Assembly: GCA_013399875.1 (NCBI GenBank)
Contig: VXAZ01001688.1
Coordinates: 253,686-317,685, forward strand
Origin: Gymnorhina tibicen
Taxonomy: Eukaryota; Chordata; Aves; Passeriformes; Artamidae
Reading direction: 5' to 3'
DNA: 64,000 nucleotides
Position numbers and translations under genes: made by a program. Under the pieces are notes generated by a model. It saw only the letters and a list, made by a program, of their open reading frames with translations. It had not been told where the DNA came from and made no database searches. Below, piece by piece: positions 28,001 through 41,052 of this stretch (position 1 is its first letter; every line of letters starts with the position of its first letter).

Positions 28001-28902
28001 TCCAGAGAGGAGCTTCCTGCTGGAGCTGGATGAAGCCTGTGGCACTGGCAGCTCACACAGGGCAAAACTCCTCCAGGTTTGGGCAGTGAAGCCCATGGCA
28101 ATGTGGGAGCCTTCCTTTACTCCTTATTCCCATTTTTGCTTGAATTCCTGCTGAGCCCCTGAGTAATTTTGCTTGAACACATCTGGGTCAACTTCTGTCC
28201 TCATTTGGACGTTGGTTCAGTTTTGGCTTTAAGCAGGTTTTCATGAGAACAGCTGAAGGGAGAGACTGGCCCCGGGAAGCTGCTGAAGTAAGAACACTTA
28301 CAGATCTTGTGCGTTGCGTAAGCAGAGGGGGCAAAAAGGACAGCAGTCACGAGAACAACTCTCTTCCCTGTCTCGTTGAAACAAACCTCTTTTCTTCCAG
28401 GACAAAGCCATTACTTTTTATACAGCAAACGGGGCTGTTTTGTTGTTTTAATGGATTTACAAATTGAATTTATTAGCAGTAACTCCACCATTGTGATGTT
28501 AAATGGCAGGAAATTGGCCTGCTCTGTTGCAGCCACCTCTTACTACTTTTCCCCCTCTCTTCTAAGAGGCAGGGTTTTGAAAAGACCTGAACAAGGACAT
28601 CATAGAGAATCTTAATTCAGTTCAGTTTAAAAGCTAAATTAGAGCAATTGATCGTTTCGTTCTGATGATCAGGGACTCCCAGGAGAAAATCCTGAAACCT
28701 CTATAAGAGCCAGACTTGAGGAATAACAGCAAGTGATTCAGAGCTGTTTGGAAACTTATTTTTCAGCTCACTGACAGTTATGAATGTCATAATAATAATT
28801 GCAAAAATTTTCGAAAAAAACTTCAAGTCAAACTAAAACACAAGGGCTCATTTTGATTGCAAGAACATTATTTTAAAAACAAAAGGAAGTAGATATTTTC
28901 TC
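25014..28902. other. Non-coding DNA, no gene recognised
   Basis: It contains a very short AC/AG dinucleotide patch at 26216-26239. It also contains a 170-codon minus-strand open reading (27004-27516) that has no recognisable domain and whose length is about what chance gives for a window of this size. Nothing else can be supported. Confidence 0.55.
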
Positions 28903-29206
28903 AAAGCTGGAGAGCGACCTTTTATTAGAGCATGTAATGATAGGCCAAGGGGAATGGCTTTAAACTGACAGAGGGGGTTTTAGATTCAATATTAGGAAGA
29001 AAATCTTCCCTGTGAGGGTGGGGAGGCCCTCGCAGAGGTTGCCCAGAGAAGCTGTGGGTGCCCCATCCCTGGAAGTGTCCAAGGCCAGGCTGCACGGGGC
29101 TTGGAGCGACCTGGGATAGTGGGAGGTGTCCCTGCCCGTGGCAGGGTGGGTAGAGTGAGATGAACTTTGAGGTCCAGCCTACCCAAATCACTCTGTGATA
29201 TTTGTA
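28903..29206 (+). mobile_element. CR1 LINE, 5'-truncated 3' end
   Basis: This is the best-supported feature in the window. In order it shows the CR1 blocks AAGCTGGAGAGCGACC, AAGGGGAATGGCTTTAAACT, a degenerate TTAGATTCAATATTAGGAAG block, GAGGTTGCCCAGAGAAGCTG, GCCCCATCCCTGGAAGTGTC, GGTGTCCCTGCCCGTGGCAG, and a diverged end with a GATGAACTTTGAGGTCC block and CTCTGTGATA. CR1 is the dominant non-LTR retrotransposon of birds. Copies are normally truncated at the 5' end and end in a short 8-bp-type tail rather than poly-A. Here only about 300 bp of the 3' region are left, without reverse transcriptase coding sequence, so the copy is dead. The level of change suggests an old but not ancient insertion. 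Confidence 0.94.
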
Positions 29207-30820
29207 ACTGAAAGACAAATCAAAGTCTTTATTCAAGAACATTGGTGGAGGTTTTGAGGCTACTCAAAAGAGATTTTTGCTTTTATTTTCAACGTTGACT
29301 TGGCACTATGGGCACAGTCCTGTGGCATGATCTGAAGTATCTTTATCCTTCACAAATCAGACAACCTGCCAAAATATGCTCATTTGGTTCACTTTATGAT
29401 TATTAGTCATTATTTCTCTAAAGGAAACAGTTTCATTTTGAATGGATTGATGCTCTGCATAGGTTGAATTTTTAGGGCTCCGCTTAGACAAAGTTTCCAG
29501 AGTTACCCCAGTGCAAGAGCCCAGAGCCACTGCTTTAGTGGCATTGTCAGAGCAACGGGATCCTCTGAGGGAGACACACTGGGGCAAGGACAGCAGGAAG
29601 GTCAGCTCAGAGAACTCTGTGAACTGAAAACTCTGTAGGCAAGGAACACATTGCAGAAAAGTCAGGGGCAAACTTCAATGAAACATCAGCAGAACAGATG
29701 AAAACAAAAAGAAAATAGTTATGAAATCATCCATAATGGATTAATCTGGAATTGTGACTAATGCATCGTTCTGGTACTCAGTGAAAGAAACCTCAACTTC
29801 AAATTTATTATATTTTCCTTTGCACATGTGGTTTTCATAGGTGCTGGAATGAAAACATGAAGACAAGCCTATAAACCCCTCTATATTTAAAGTTAATGAC
29901 ACAGAAATCTCAGTATAGCTGGTGTGCCAAGAAAAAAATAAATCACATTCTGCTCATCTTTACTTTTTGCCCTTTTTTTGTGTTTTGCTTTCTTGAGCAG
30001 ATTTTGTCTTTAAACCAGTTCCCAGTAAATGACTACTGACGACACCAGAACTGCACATGATTTCAGCTGACACTGCCAGGCTCTGGCTCCACAGCATAGG
30101 ACACGAACCAATTCAGAAATAAAACTTGCCTCTTAGCTGGGCAGGCTTGTGGCCATTGCATTAGGTGTGTAGAGCTGGTGCCAGTGTGACACGCAGTTTG
30201 GAGTTAAGAATGAGCTCAAACGGTTTGTAGCTGTGTGTTTTTGAGTGTTTTCCTTGAAATGCGCTCTAAAAGCTCTTGACTCAAAAATGGCTTTTTTTCA
30301 CGGGGGAAAAATACCAAGTCTTCCTGTTGAAAATAAATTGATAACATGACCTGAATGCTTCCTAATGACTGAAACTGGAGGACACAGAAATCATAGTGTC
30401 TGTTTATCTTAGTCGCCTGCTTCTAAGCAAAACTATCTTGCCTCTTGTTCTCCTCCATGGGTATGAAATTTTTAAACTCACTGGACAAATCCAACCAAAG
30501 TTGGCAAGGAAGAAGACCAGAAGTCTCACAAATGATTAAGTTGTTAAACATGGCAAAAATGAAGCAGATGGAAGTAAGTAACCCGCTCCAAGTCCAACCC
30601 ACATACAGGACTCCAGTAAGGATTTTTTACTAGACACCAAAAATCCTATTTCGGCAAATTTCATCAATGTAGCCTGGGAAAAGACTCCACTGATGTCTCT
30701 GTCAATCTACCAAAAGATACAAATCAATATAAACAAAATTTTACTGGGTCTTGTAACAGCCTGATCCTAAAAGGTGTCTATTGCTGTTTTGCAAGTCTCA
30801 TGGGTTTTTCCCCCACTTAT

Positions 30821-30833
30821 TTTTTTTTTTTTT
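30821..30833 (+). repeat. Poly-T tract
   Basis: Thirteen consecutive T, preceded by a T5C5 run near 30805. Low-complexity DNA with no adjacent retroposon body recognised. Confidence 0.8.
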
Positions 30834-33306
30834 GAAGTAGGTGATCTCATCTTTTGGAGAGTTGTGAATGTTTAGGTTTGGAATGTTTCCCGATTAAAAT
30901 CACAAACCCATTTCAGTCTACGAAGGTTTCCATCCAACAAGGTTCACAGGAACTATGCCTGCAATTAGGATTAATTTACCAAATGCAACGACCTCTGGAG
31001 CAAGCAGGGCTTTCCCAGTCATGGGCCATCCCTGTGATACAGGTTTGGAGAGAAAAATATTTACTATGGAGAAGGGAAATTACAGCACTTTGCTGAGTTA
31101 AAGGAACTGTGTGTAAATAAAGATACCCTCTGCTCCCACAGTCCAATTATAACATTGATGTGCGTGATCTGAAAATTATATACTGTGAAAATAATCCCCG
31201 GTTACAGAGCCACCTCTGACTGGCTCTCCTTGATTTCAGAAACACGTAGCATAATTGCATGCTCCAACAGAGATCTTAATTTGAATTATTCCAGAAGAAA
31301 AACCTTTATAGAGCAGTTTTCACTGTAGGGCACTAAGCCAAGCCTGCTAGGGCCAGGGAACAGAAGAATGGTCTGTATCATATTTTGTGACACCAACTCA
31401 CAAGGTGAAACCCTGTGGCTGAAGGCACGAGTGGGGTTTTTGCCAGGCCTTCTCTGAAAGAACCTGCAGAACTCAGGCACAGGAGCATCTCTGGGGTGGG
31501 TTTGAACACCCTCATGGCCTGTGCACCTGTAGGTGAACATCAGGCCCAGGTGCAAGGGATGAGTTTCCATGAGAAAAAATCAGCAACAATAAACCCATTA
31601 ACTCTGCTTTGAACTAACTGCCATTATCAGTTCTCTGTGTTTGGGGCACAGAAAAGTTTTTCTTTCTGGAAATACGGGCCAAATACTGTCTTAAAAAATC
31701 TCTTTATTGGAAAGCAGCAATAATTGCAAACATCCCCAAACAAAATGCTGCAGGGTTTCCTTTAACTGAAAGGATAAGAAAACATGGTGTGCTCTCGCTG
31801 TCAGACATCGCAGTAAAGCTGGGCAAGTATTGCCTGTAGGATTATTCAATTTTTGTGGTAATTTTGCAGGCAGCTTTACACAAGCATATCAGAGCTACTC
31901 TTTCATTGGCAAGGCTGGGTTGAACTGTGTATTTCCTGCCTGTAGCCGAGAAATCCTCGAGAAAGTAAATGCATTGCCCTGGTGTTTCCTGAGCATTGTT
32001 GATATTGCCAAATTACCCGTTTTGGTGAACAAGCCGAAAGTTCAGCGTGTCCCCTGAGTTTTTCTCCGACTCTTTTAAAGCAGCACCTCTGTGCTCCCCA
32101 GCAGGGACTGGGCAGTGAAGTTAATGTAGGACAAATCTGGGATGACTCACCGGCTGTTTGTTACTGTGCACAGTTTGTATATTCATTACCCGCCCCTACG
32201 AGCTGTTTCCCGACCCAGCCGTTCTGAGTCAGGCTGATGTTTTGGAACGAGGGAGTTTTGTGGGAAAAATGAGTGTGCTGGTGGTTCCACGTACTGATAA
32301 AAGGCTGGTTCTTCCCCCGGCTCAGGAAAGGAGCCTGCTGCATAATAAATTGCCAGTGTTTGAAGTCAGGAGAAAAAAGCACGGCAAGAACCTAATAAAA
32401 GTACTCAATTCACTGCTTTTATAGACAGGCCTGAGTTGGTGTGGATGTTCAAGCCTTAAAAGCATGGGTTGAGCTACTTGAAGCATTCAATTGTAATTCA
32501 AATTCAAAGAATAATTGGAATAAATAACTCCAAAGTTGCAGCCCTGTCGAGCACTAAGGCAGGACTGGCAGCTGCCTGAATCTCTCTGTGCGGGATGTGC
32601 CTTTCCGTCTCCTCTGGGCATTGTGTTTCCTCTCTGTGTGGAAAACTACTTGATAGCAAACATGCCCGTGGCAGAGAGCATTGGTTTGCTTGGTTTGCTC
32701 TATTTAAAGCAGAGATCAGTGGGACCTTATGGAAGGAGGGAGAAGCTCCTTCCCTTAGAGATTCATGGGATTTACTCAAGAGTGAGCAACAAAGTGGGAG
32801 ACTGCTGGGAGGTGCAGAGCCAGTTTTGTAAGGAATGGCTGAAATTTCCCATTGCTGGGTTGGAATCGTGTGTATCTTCCTGGCCATTCAGGAGATTATG
32901 GAGGTGGCTGGGAAGGAACTCCAGGCTTGTGCACCAGGGTGCAGGACAGGCCTGTGCTTTTTTAACGTGTCACCTTATCTCAGGATAGGGCTGATCATTT
33001 CCTCCTTCATGTTTCCCAGGAACACTGCACTGTGACCAAGGTGGGACTCAGATGCTGGAGTCCTGTGTGAACTTGATCCTCTTTGAACTGTGTGACCTCC
33101 AATGAAAGCTGGGCAAGTTTAGAGAGGAAAACAGCTTATCTTTTCCTTCTCCTTGCTGGATGGATGCCCTTACTTTGTTTCAGATCATTCAGCTTTAGTT
33201 TTGCCAGGGAAAGGTTATTTATTCAGCATTCAAATGGTCAGCTAATTAATTTTTTATATGCAGAGCTTTGAATATTTCTCTTTGAAACACCATAAGAAAC
33301 CACCTC

Positions 33307-33332
33307 TTTTTTTTTTTTTTTTTTTCCCCCCC
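33307..33332 (+). repeat. T19-C7 polypyrimidine tract
   Basis: The longest homopolymer run on the plus strand: nineteen T followed by seven C. It could be a decayed retroposon tail read in reverse, or a simple tract. An ATG-initiated open reading begins at 33359 just after it but is not recognisable. Confidence 0.9.
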
Positions 33333-33917
33333 TGGGCAATATATTTTCTTCTCCAGCCATGACCTTCTCTCTAAAGCTGCCTAGAAAAATAACCTTGGAG
33401 AGATCTCCAACTCGTGGGTGTCAGGTGGGACTGAGAACAGGTGAGACAGTTTATGAAGAAGTTTTTATTACTTACACTGAAAGAGGCACCCCTTTCACAG
33501 AAATTCCCAGTATTCACACACAATGTTCAATACACTCAACATCAGCATGTGAAGGGTATGTGCCTGGCAGAGCACCCAAGGCCACAGTGGTCAGAGGGGA
33601 AGCCAAGGGGTCTCTTTGTCTGCTGTCGTGTCCTCCTGGTTGTCCAGCCTTGCTGTCCTTGCAAATCTGTCCCTCACTGGTGCTGCTCTGAACTGGAAAG
33701 AATCTCCTGAACCTGTGGGCTGCACAGAGCCTTTGGCTGAGCATGAACTGCTGGCACTCCAGGGCAGTGATTTTGTGCCCTACTGTTACTTCTGGTGGAG
33801 CTTTAACAGGTACAGGAGTGTTGCTCTTCAGGACAAAGTCTATGTGATGCTGAAATACATGTAAATGTAGAGGGGTTTTTTGTTTCCTGTATATTCTACT
33901 TCAGGCTTGCTTACAGG

Positions 33918-33932
33918 TTTTTTTTTTTTTTT
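33918..33932 (+). repeat. Poly-T tract
   Basis: Fifteen consecutive T about 590 bp downstream of the T19-C7 tract. Simple low-complexity sequence. Confidence 0.85.
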
Positions 33933-36900
33933 CTGTATGAGTAATGTAGAAAAAGCAGCAGCATGGTCTTGCTCTCCTTGCTTTCCACCAGGCCACATAA
34001 TGCCCCTTTCTTACAAATCTTTTTGGCTGGATTTACCCTTTCCAACTTCTCTTGCCTTCATTTAATATTAATCCTTAATTAATTTTTCTTTGGTTGCTCT
34101 CTGACAGAGTAATTTTGTTTCACCCAACACTCTCCATTACACTGCTGCTTTCTGAGTTCAGCCCTGCTGGCTGCAGGCTCCAGAGCGAGTAAAGGAAGGT
34201 TCTCTCTCATTATATGCTTTGAGTTGCCATTCCTTCCCCTCCCCATAACCTGCTCCCCCAGGCAACTCATTTCACACTTCTCCATGTGGAAGCTGGGAGC
34301 TGCTCTGTAGATCAGTGCTTATTTATTGCCTCATGCCCTGTTGTTATTTTGATAGACATGCTCTGGTGTCCTGCACGCCCACCCCAGCTATCTTCTGCTC
34401 CCAGTTTATTACTCCGAGTGGTGTTTCCCTGGGGTTTTACAGCATTCCTCTCCTCTTCCTGAGCTGCAGGTGCTGGGGAAGCTGTTCCTCGTGGAAGGCA
34501 ATGGGATATTGGTGGGTGATGTTAAGGCAGCAGTATATCAAGGGCATCTTTGTACAGAAACAAGATGATCAAGAAGCTTTTAAAAAGTGCCTGTGTGACT
34601 TAATAACCAGCTCTGTTCAAAAGCGTTTCGAAACCAAGTCCCCTTATTTTCAACTCTTTATATCATTTATGTGATTTTGTTGGTTGTACTTGGTTATTCT
34701 TAAAAACGAGACAAGACCTGGGGGTCATGGCCCACGTTTGGAGGAGCTGAACATGGTCCCTGGTTTTACCTTTGGTGCTGTTTCACGTCTTCGGCACAGA
34801 AACTGAGGCGAAGCTGCAGCCCCGAGCAGAGTGAGCACAGGGACTCCCACCCATGTGGGGTGCGATAGGGGGTGTCAGCCCTGGGGAGAAATCCTCGGAT
34901 AGTTTGGGTTTTGTTTGGGTGTTTTAGGGGCAGGTTCCTGAGCTCTGTGCTTTCCCTGTGCCTGGTGCAGGAGCGTGCAAACATCCTCCCCCAGGCGCCG
35001 GCGCACCGCAGCAACACAGCTCTGTCACCGTGTCACAATCCAGCATTAATATCTGTAAACTCTGGCAATCTACCAGGGAATTTAATGCCATCCCACCACA
35101 ACAGAAATTTTGTATGCAGACACACACTTCGCTAGGATATAATTGGTGCTATTGCTCTACTTTCCAAATACTGCAGTCAAATACATTCTTGTGGAAAAAG
35201 AAACTGATGAATCTTCAATAGCAGGAGAGTCTGAGCCCATCAACAGACTTTTAATGAGTATTAGGCTGCACTTCTCCTCTTGCAGGGCTGCTCAAACGTG
35301 GGCTTGCCCAGAGGCACTCGGGATCCAAGACATCCATTTAGAAAAATGGGTTTGTGGTACCAGGGAATGGAGCAAAGTAAGGAAGAAAGAAAAAACTGGT
35401 GCATGAAGCCCCTGCTGTGTATTCAGAAAGGAGCTTGCAGGGATATAGCACAGGGAAACTGGGCGTTCCAAATGGAACTCTCTGTGTGCTGGAGCCTCCT
35501 TAGCAGGGCTTGTCATAAAGCTGTGTTTTTAAAAAATACTAAGCCTGTTTTTCACCTTGCAGCCAAAAATCTCGGGTGCTGTGGCAGTATAAAGCAATTC
35601 AGTTCAGTATTTACAACCCTTCTCTAGTCAAATGTTTATCTCATAGAAAAATGGCCTTACAAATCTGGAAATACATGACTGATGTAAACTTGATCCTGTG
35701 ATTTTAAAGCCTTATCCTTAATTTTAGTTTTTCTAGGAATCTCAAATAGCTCTTACATTATATTTAATGTCACCCTATCTTGCTGTGCTGTGGGGCTTTG
35801 TGGTGGTGTTCAATTTGTATCTATGCTGGGAGCAAAGGGAAGTGTTGGAAAATCTGCCCAGCAAGGAAAGTTCTGGATGAATCTCAAGGTTCTCTTTCTC
35901 TCCTGACCACTGTGCGCTTTTCACCACCTTTTGGCTTTCTTGCAATTAACTTTGTACATTTATTTACAAATCTAAAATAAATGTACAATATTTACAAAGT
36001 CTAAAAACAATTCCATGGATCCTTTTTTGACAACCCAAACCACAGAGCTGGCTTGGTTGGACACTCTGGATTGACGAGGTCAGTCAGTTCCCAAAAATGC
36101 TGCATGAGCCTACAAAGTGTCCATGTAAAGCTGGTGAGACAGCCAACATGCCTTGGAGCTCAGGAGATTACACCATCAGTCAAGGAAAAACAGTTCCTGA
36201 AACATTTTGTTGCTCTTTTATTAATTCAAATGTCATTCCTATTTTAATTCACATATTCCCAGCTAACGTTTAATTAGGACAGGTATTCTGGGGTTGCTGT
36301 TTTTAATTTTCTTCTAGCTGCGCTTCCATTTCTGTAGCTGCTTCACTGCTGGTTTTCCTTCCATAATTGATTGGAAAGGTTTATTTTCCTTTAATGTTAG
36401 TCTTTAAATACTGGCTCACAACAGGGACTCTGAAATGTGTATTATCTTGGATTGTGGGATGAGAAGCAGTCCACAGTGCTGGATCCAGAGGGTGATCTCC
36501 TGCTATACACATCCCCAAACACACACATGTGCTTTCAATATTTTTGCTGCTTGTCTTACATTATTATTTTTATAATTATTTCAATCATTACAAAAGTACA
36601 GATATCCCAGGAGCCACACAAAGCAGCCGTCAGGAAAAGACTGATTCTTTGGTAGCTGTATCAGAGTCCTGTGTCTTTGGCGTGGGAAGTTACTGAATGT
36701 GGCCACCACTCAGAAGGCTTCTTTCCCTATGAATATGGAGTAGGAAGTTAATGGGTTTTGAGCTCCCGGCCAGGGGTTCATCCTGGTCTGCAGTGGTTCA
36801 GTGAAGGGAAGATCTGTCAAGCCACCAAACAGCAACACTTTGCAGTAAAACTGGAAAAAACCCCCAACATTCATATAGATCACAAATTTTCAGATCTTAC

Positions 36901-39900
36901 TCATAGCTTTATCTTTAACAGAACTTCGGGTAGGGAAAGCAAGACATTTTTTAAGACTTGTTGTCTTGGCACTTTTTTAGCCTTTTCCCTTCATTGTGGT
37001 GTCTCTAATGGCAATTTCAAAGGCAAAAATGTAATTTAATATAAAAACTTGATCAGCCAACAGTCCAGAACTTTTCCCTGGGGTGAGTTTCATGGTGCTA
37101 TGCCAGAAAAAAAATCCAATTAGTCTCAAGAAAGGATAAAAACTCCAAAGGTCTCAGGCCTGTTACCTCACTGTTACACTCATTTGCAACTCCTCCAAGG
37201 TCTCCCCTTCCTTACGAGTGGTTTGGACAGTTCAGGCCTGGAGTGCAGGTCTTCATCCCTTGGATGGCTGGGTTCCTCTTCTCTTCCCCTGGCTGTGGGG
37301 TCACCAGGGGAAGCTCAAAGCACTGTTTCCCCTTTTGCCCCCATAATCTCATGTGGATACAAGCTTTTCCCATCTTTAGATTGGAAAATTGACAGCTTTA
37401 ACATGGGATTACGCAAAGTGGCAACAATTCGGCAGCCTTGTGCTGGTGCTCAGATCGTTCCTAGGAATGCCAGGAGTATCTCCCCAAACTCCCCTGCAGA
37501 GGGGTAAAGAATGTCCTGATTTAATAAATCTTTGGTGGCCCCACAACTAAACCTCAGCTCCATTTTTGCTGTCCAAGTGTGCAGTCTTGGCGAGTTCCTT
37601 GTGTGCTCCCAGTTCCCAAACCTGCCCGCAGCAGAACGTGGCTCGTGGCCTTTGCTGTCCCATGCTGCAGGCTCGTCTGCACAGGAACCCAGGAAGCTGT
37701 TGGCATTTTTTGGGGATGGAGTGGCCAGAGCTAGCCAGGATGGGTGAAGTAGGACCGAGGAATTTTTGTGAATACTTGAGAACATTCTCATCTGAGTTTG
37801 GGTTACCTCATGGCTGAGGCTCTGCTTAACACTGGAGGGGCCTAGGAAATTGCTCTTCAGGATAAAAAAAAGAGTTTATCTACTACCAGGAATGAACCAA
37901 ACGGTTGCAAAATTCCTATCCTAGTTCCAGATCTTTCTGACAAAAATCATGGAACCATCCAGTGCAAACAGACCTCAGGGTGTTACCGAGCCCCAGGGAA
38001 GGCTGGTACTTGTGCTACCCTGAGAGACCTGTCTAACCTGTCAAATGCACCTAAAGGGTTCACAGCTGTCTCTGATTCACCAGTCTTACAATTAGGAAAG
38101 ACTTTTTCTCCCAGTGTCGCCTGGAGGATCTGCCTCTTCCAGTTCTAGAAGTCTTTCCTTTGACTCAAGTGTGTGATAAAGCCAGTGAGGAATTAGCACC
38201 CGAGTTAGAGAGTAAAATGCTTTAAGGGTGTGTAATACACACAGGGAAAGGGAACTGTTCCAAGCAAGATAAGCTCTTAGCTCTTATTTGAATGGGAAAT
38301 GCTCTGGGTTTCTCTGGAAGGGGAATTCTCTGGAATGGGTTTCTCTGAAGAGGAATGAGAGCTCCAGCACAGTTAAATACAAGGGCAGGTGAGCACTGAG
38401 CCTGAGATTCACTCGCTGTCACTATTACAGCTTCTTCTAACAGCACGAGGTGGGCTGTGTTTTCCACCTCTGCACATTTGCTTTACCTCACTACAAGTTA
38501 AAAGGTCAAATTTGCTTTTTTTGTCATCGTGTAGATCTGGTAGACTTTTTGTAAATGAAGCAATCTAAATAATTTATAAGTGCAGAGACGCTGCGTGTCG
38601 GTGCCACAGCCAGGGAAGACCTAATCCATGACAGTCTCCTCTTCCTTGAAGACCCCAGAGGATGGAGCTGTGCCGTGACGGTGCCAGGCTGTGGCACCTT
38701 GCTGCAGGCTTGTCTGAGTTTCAGGGTCAATGTGGCTGTGAAGACAGGAGACAAAATATTGAGCAAAAGGAACTTTCCCCTTGGAAACTTGGAAAGCACA
38801 CTTTAGGTGCTTAATTGGGATCAAACAAGGCAGAAATTATATTGGAAAAAAATATTGATGGCATATTTAAAAAAAGGAGGAGTGTTCCTCTTGTAGGAGC
38901 CCGTTTGGGCTGTCAGTCGTGGCAGAAATCAATGCAGTACTAGGACAGACTGATGGTCTTTAGAGCAGCTGCTGGCACCCAGAGCCTCACGTGAGCACAG
39001 ACTTGGGTGTCAGCTGCCCCTGGAGTTCCATCTGAAATGTCTGGCATTTTTGAGGAGGAGCTTGGGCTCCTCCTCAGCCAGGGTGTTAAAGCAGCTGGGA
39101 CTCACTCCCTGTTTGATGCTGCATTAACCTTGGAGAAGCTGCTGTGGCACAGGGAGCGTGTGCTGGAAATCCATCTTGAAAGTTATGAGCTGCCTGGAGC
39201 TGCCTGTTCGAGAGTTTTGGACCTGTCTCCTACAGCCCAATCCTGTGACAAAAACCTGCAAAATTAGAAATTCCAGAGGTCTTTCACTCTCTTTACAGGA
39301 AGGCCTGTGTGCTCTTCAGCTGGAAGAGCTTCATCCCAACACACTGAAAGAAATAATGAAAGAAATGATACTGCCATAGGAGGAAACTGATGGGGCTTCT
39401 CAGTCTGGCTTTGATTTCTCCTGCTCAATCAACTCGGTGCAGGTGTACCTATAAAAGAATCTGGAACAGCATCAGGACCAATGTAAATTCTGGGGTTTAC
39501 CCCCTCCAAATAATTTCCACGTGCCAGGGCTGATGAGCACAGTTTGACTGCAGATGTGGAGCAGAGGCCCAGTTACCCAGGTTGTGTGTACCTTGTGTCA
39601 ATTTGCATACAGATTTGACAGTGTAATTGTGTACTGACAGAAAGCTCATGGAAAGAGAAAGATGTGAGTAAATCTGCTTCTGTATTTCAACTAAAATGTA
39701 AATCTCCTATTTTGCAGCAGAAGTTGATGTTTTTCATTCCACAGAGCATACTTGGCCAGCTAGAAGCCTTGGAGCCAAATTTATTCCCTCTCTTATAATG
39801 TAGGACCCGAGTAAACTGAGTGAGCGAAGGTCAGATCACCTGTAATTCAGCATTTAACAATATGCTTTGCATAATGAAAAATAATCTGCAAGGGAGGAAA

Positions 39901-40666
39901 TCATGAAGAAAACAAGTGCAACCACATCCACTGGAAGCGATGCCCGGTTTCATTCTGACTGCAGTGGATCAGGACTCGGCAATCATGAATACATTTGAAA
40001 AATTTCCTCTCCTTGTCTGCCCTACTTTTCAGTTTCATCATCATTTAAAAGCCTCGGCATCAGGCTGATTTGGGAGGCACCTAGCAGCCAAGGATTGGTG
40101 TTTGATAGGGAAGTATGCAGGGGAGAGAAGCTGAGTTCTTCTCTAGAAATTCTGTCCTGAGTTAGGGTTTCTGTTAGGATCGTGACATGAGTCTGAAATG
40201 AAGTGAAAAGATAATAGGTTACAGGACAAAGGTGCCAATGTGAATCAGCAGAATCTCTTTAAGCAGAGAGAGTATTGGAAATGTTTTGGGGTTTTTTTTG
40301 TGTTTCCCATTTCATATTACGTATCACTTTCATCGTGGTGGAGATGTTAAATGAATGACAGGCAGGAGATGAAAGGAAAAAATAAAGGCAGACTAGGAGT
40401 AAGTGTTAATTAAAACAGGATTTGGAATAATCAGGAAGTTCTTTCATATATGCTGCTTATGAACCTTCCTTTAAGACCCATTCTGGTTTGATTTACATGA
40501 CTATTGGCAATTATTTATAGTGGATATTTAACTGTGATAAGATGCCTGAAATTTGATCAATCTGTGATGAAACTTTGTGCTGTCAATACTCTGAACTCAC
40601 ACACTTGACATGAACATCTGTCTGCTGAAAATTAGGGCTTAGGACTTGGGAATGAGTGTTTTACAC

Positions 40667-40715
40667 TACAATCCTTGTGGGTCTCTTCCAACTCAGAATA
40701 TTCTGTGCTTCTGTG
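40667..40715 (+). mobile_element. CR1 LINE fragment (3' end)
   Basis: ACAATCCTTGTGGGTCTCTT, then CCAACTCAGAATATTCTGTG and CTTCTGTG, match the last about 50 bp of a CR1 element, where the forward strand normally reads GATCCTTGTGGGTCCCTTCC, then CAACTC, then ATTCTGTG. Upstream sequence is too diverged to extend the match. It is a dead terminal scrap. Confidence 0.75.
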
Positions 40716-40930
40716 GCTCCCTGTCTCCTGGCAAAGCTGGGAATGGAACGACGACGTCCCAAAAGCTGCGTTTCGTCTCCTTGGAATTATTTAGCACATT
40801 CTAGAAACGGGTGACAGTCTTAACTTTTAGGGAAAAGAAACCACATGAATATTTACAGGATTGCTGGAGGGAAAAAATATCTAATTGGTTGTTCAGTAGA
40901 ATTTGATCCCAAATTGAAGAGACTTTGAAG

Positions 40931-41052
40931 CTTGTGTGTTCAAACACACACAGGTTTGTGTGTACGTACAGATGTATCAAGAGCTGTAGAGATTTGGAAT
41001 GATGTGTGTGTATAGATCCTATAGGTGTGTGTTTGTGTGCATGTGTGCACAC
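40931..41052. repeat. TG/CA-rich low-complexity patch with small hairpin
   Basis: Alternating purine-pyrimidine runs occur in three clusters: TGTGTGTT at 40933-40940 followed immediately by AAACACACAC, TTTGTGTGTACGTACA at 40955-40970, and GTGTGTGTATAG through GTGTGTTTGTGTGCATGTGTGCACACA at 41003-41052. The first cluster can fold back on itself. This is an interrupted dinucleotide repeat with mild Z-DNA-forming character. Confidence 0.6.

Larger units (their letters stand above)
29207..40666. other. Non-coding DNA, no gene recognised
   Basis: About 11.5 kb with T-runs at 30821-30833, 33307-33325 and 33918-33932 and no long open reading. Overlapping opposite-strand open stretches at 32504-32988 (127 and 150 codons) have no recognisable content. 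A CG-containing patch around 34975-35035 is too small to be a CpG island. No RNA gene, terminator or transposon was recognised. Confidence 0.55.

Noticed and set aside
34470..34569. Plus-strand segment after a strong acceptor (CCTCTTCCTGAGCTGCAG) reading VLGKLFLVEGNGILVGDVKA to a stop
   Set aside because: It looks as coding-like as the better exon candidates yet stands alone without donor or partner. I kept it as a reminder of how easily decoys arise, and it lowered confidence in the minus-strand series.
34975..35035. Possible CpG island
   Set aside because: Only a handful of CG dinucleotides over about 60 bp, far below island length.
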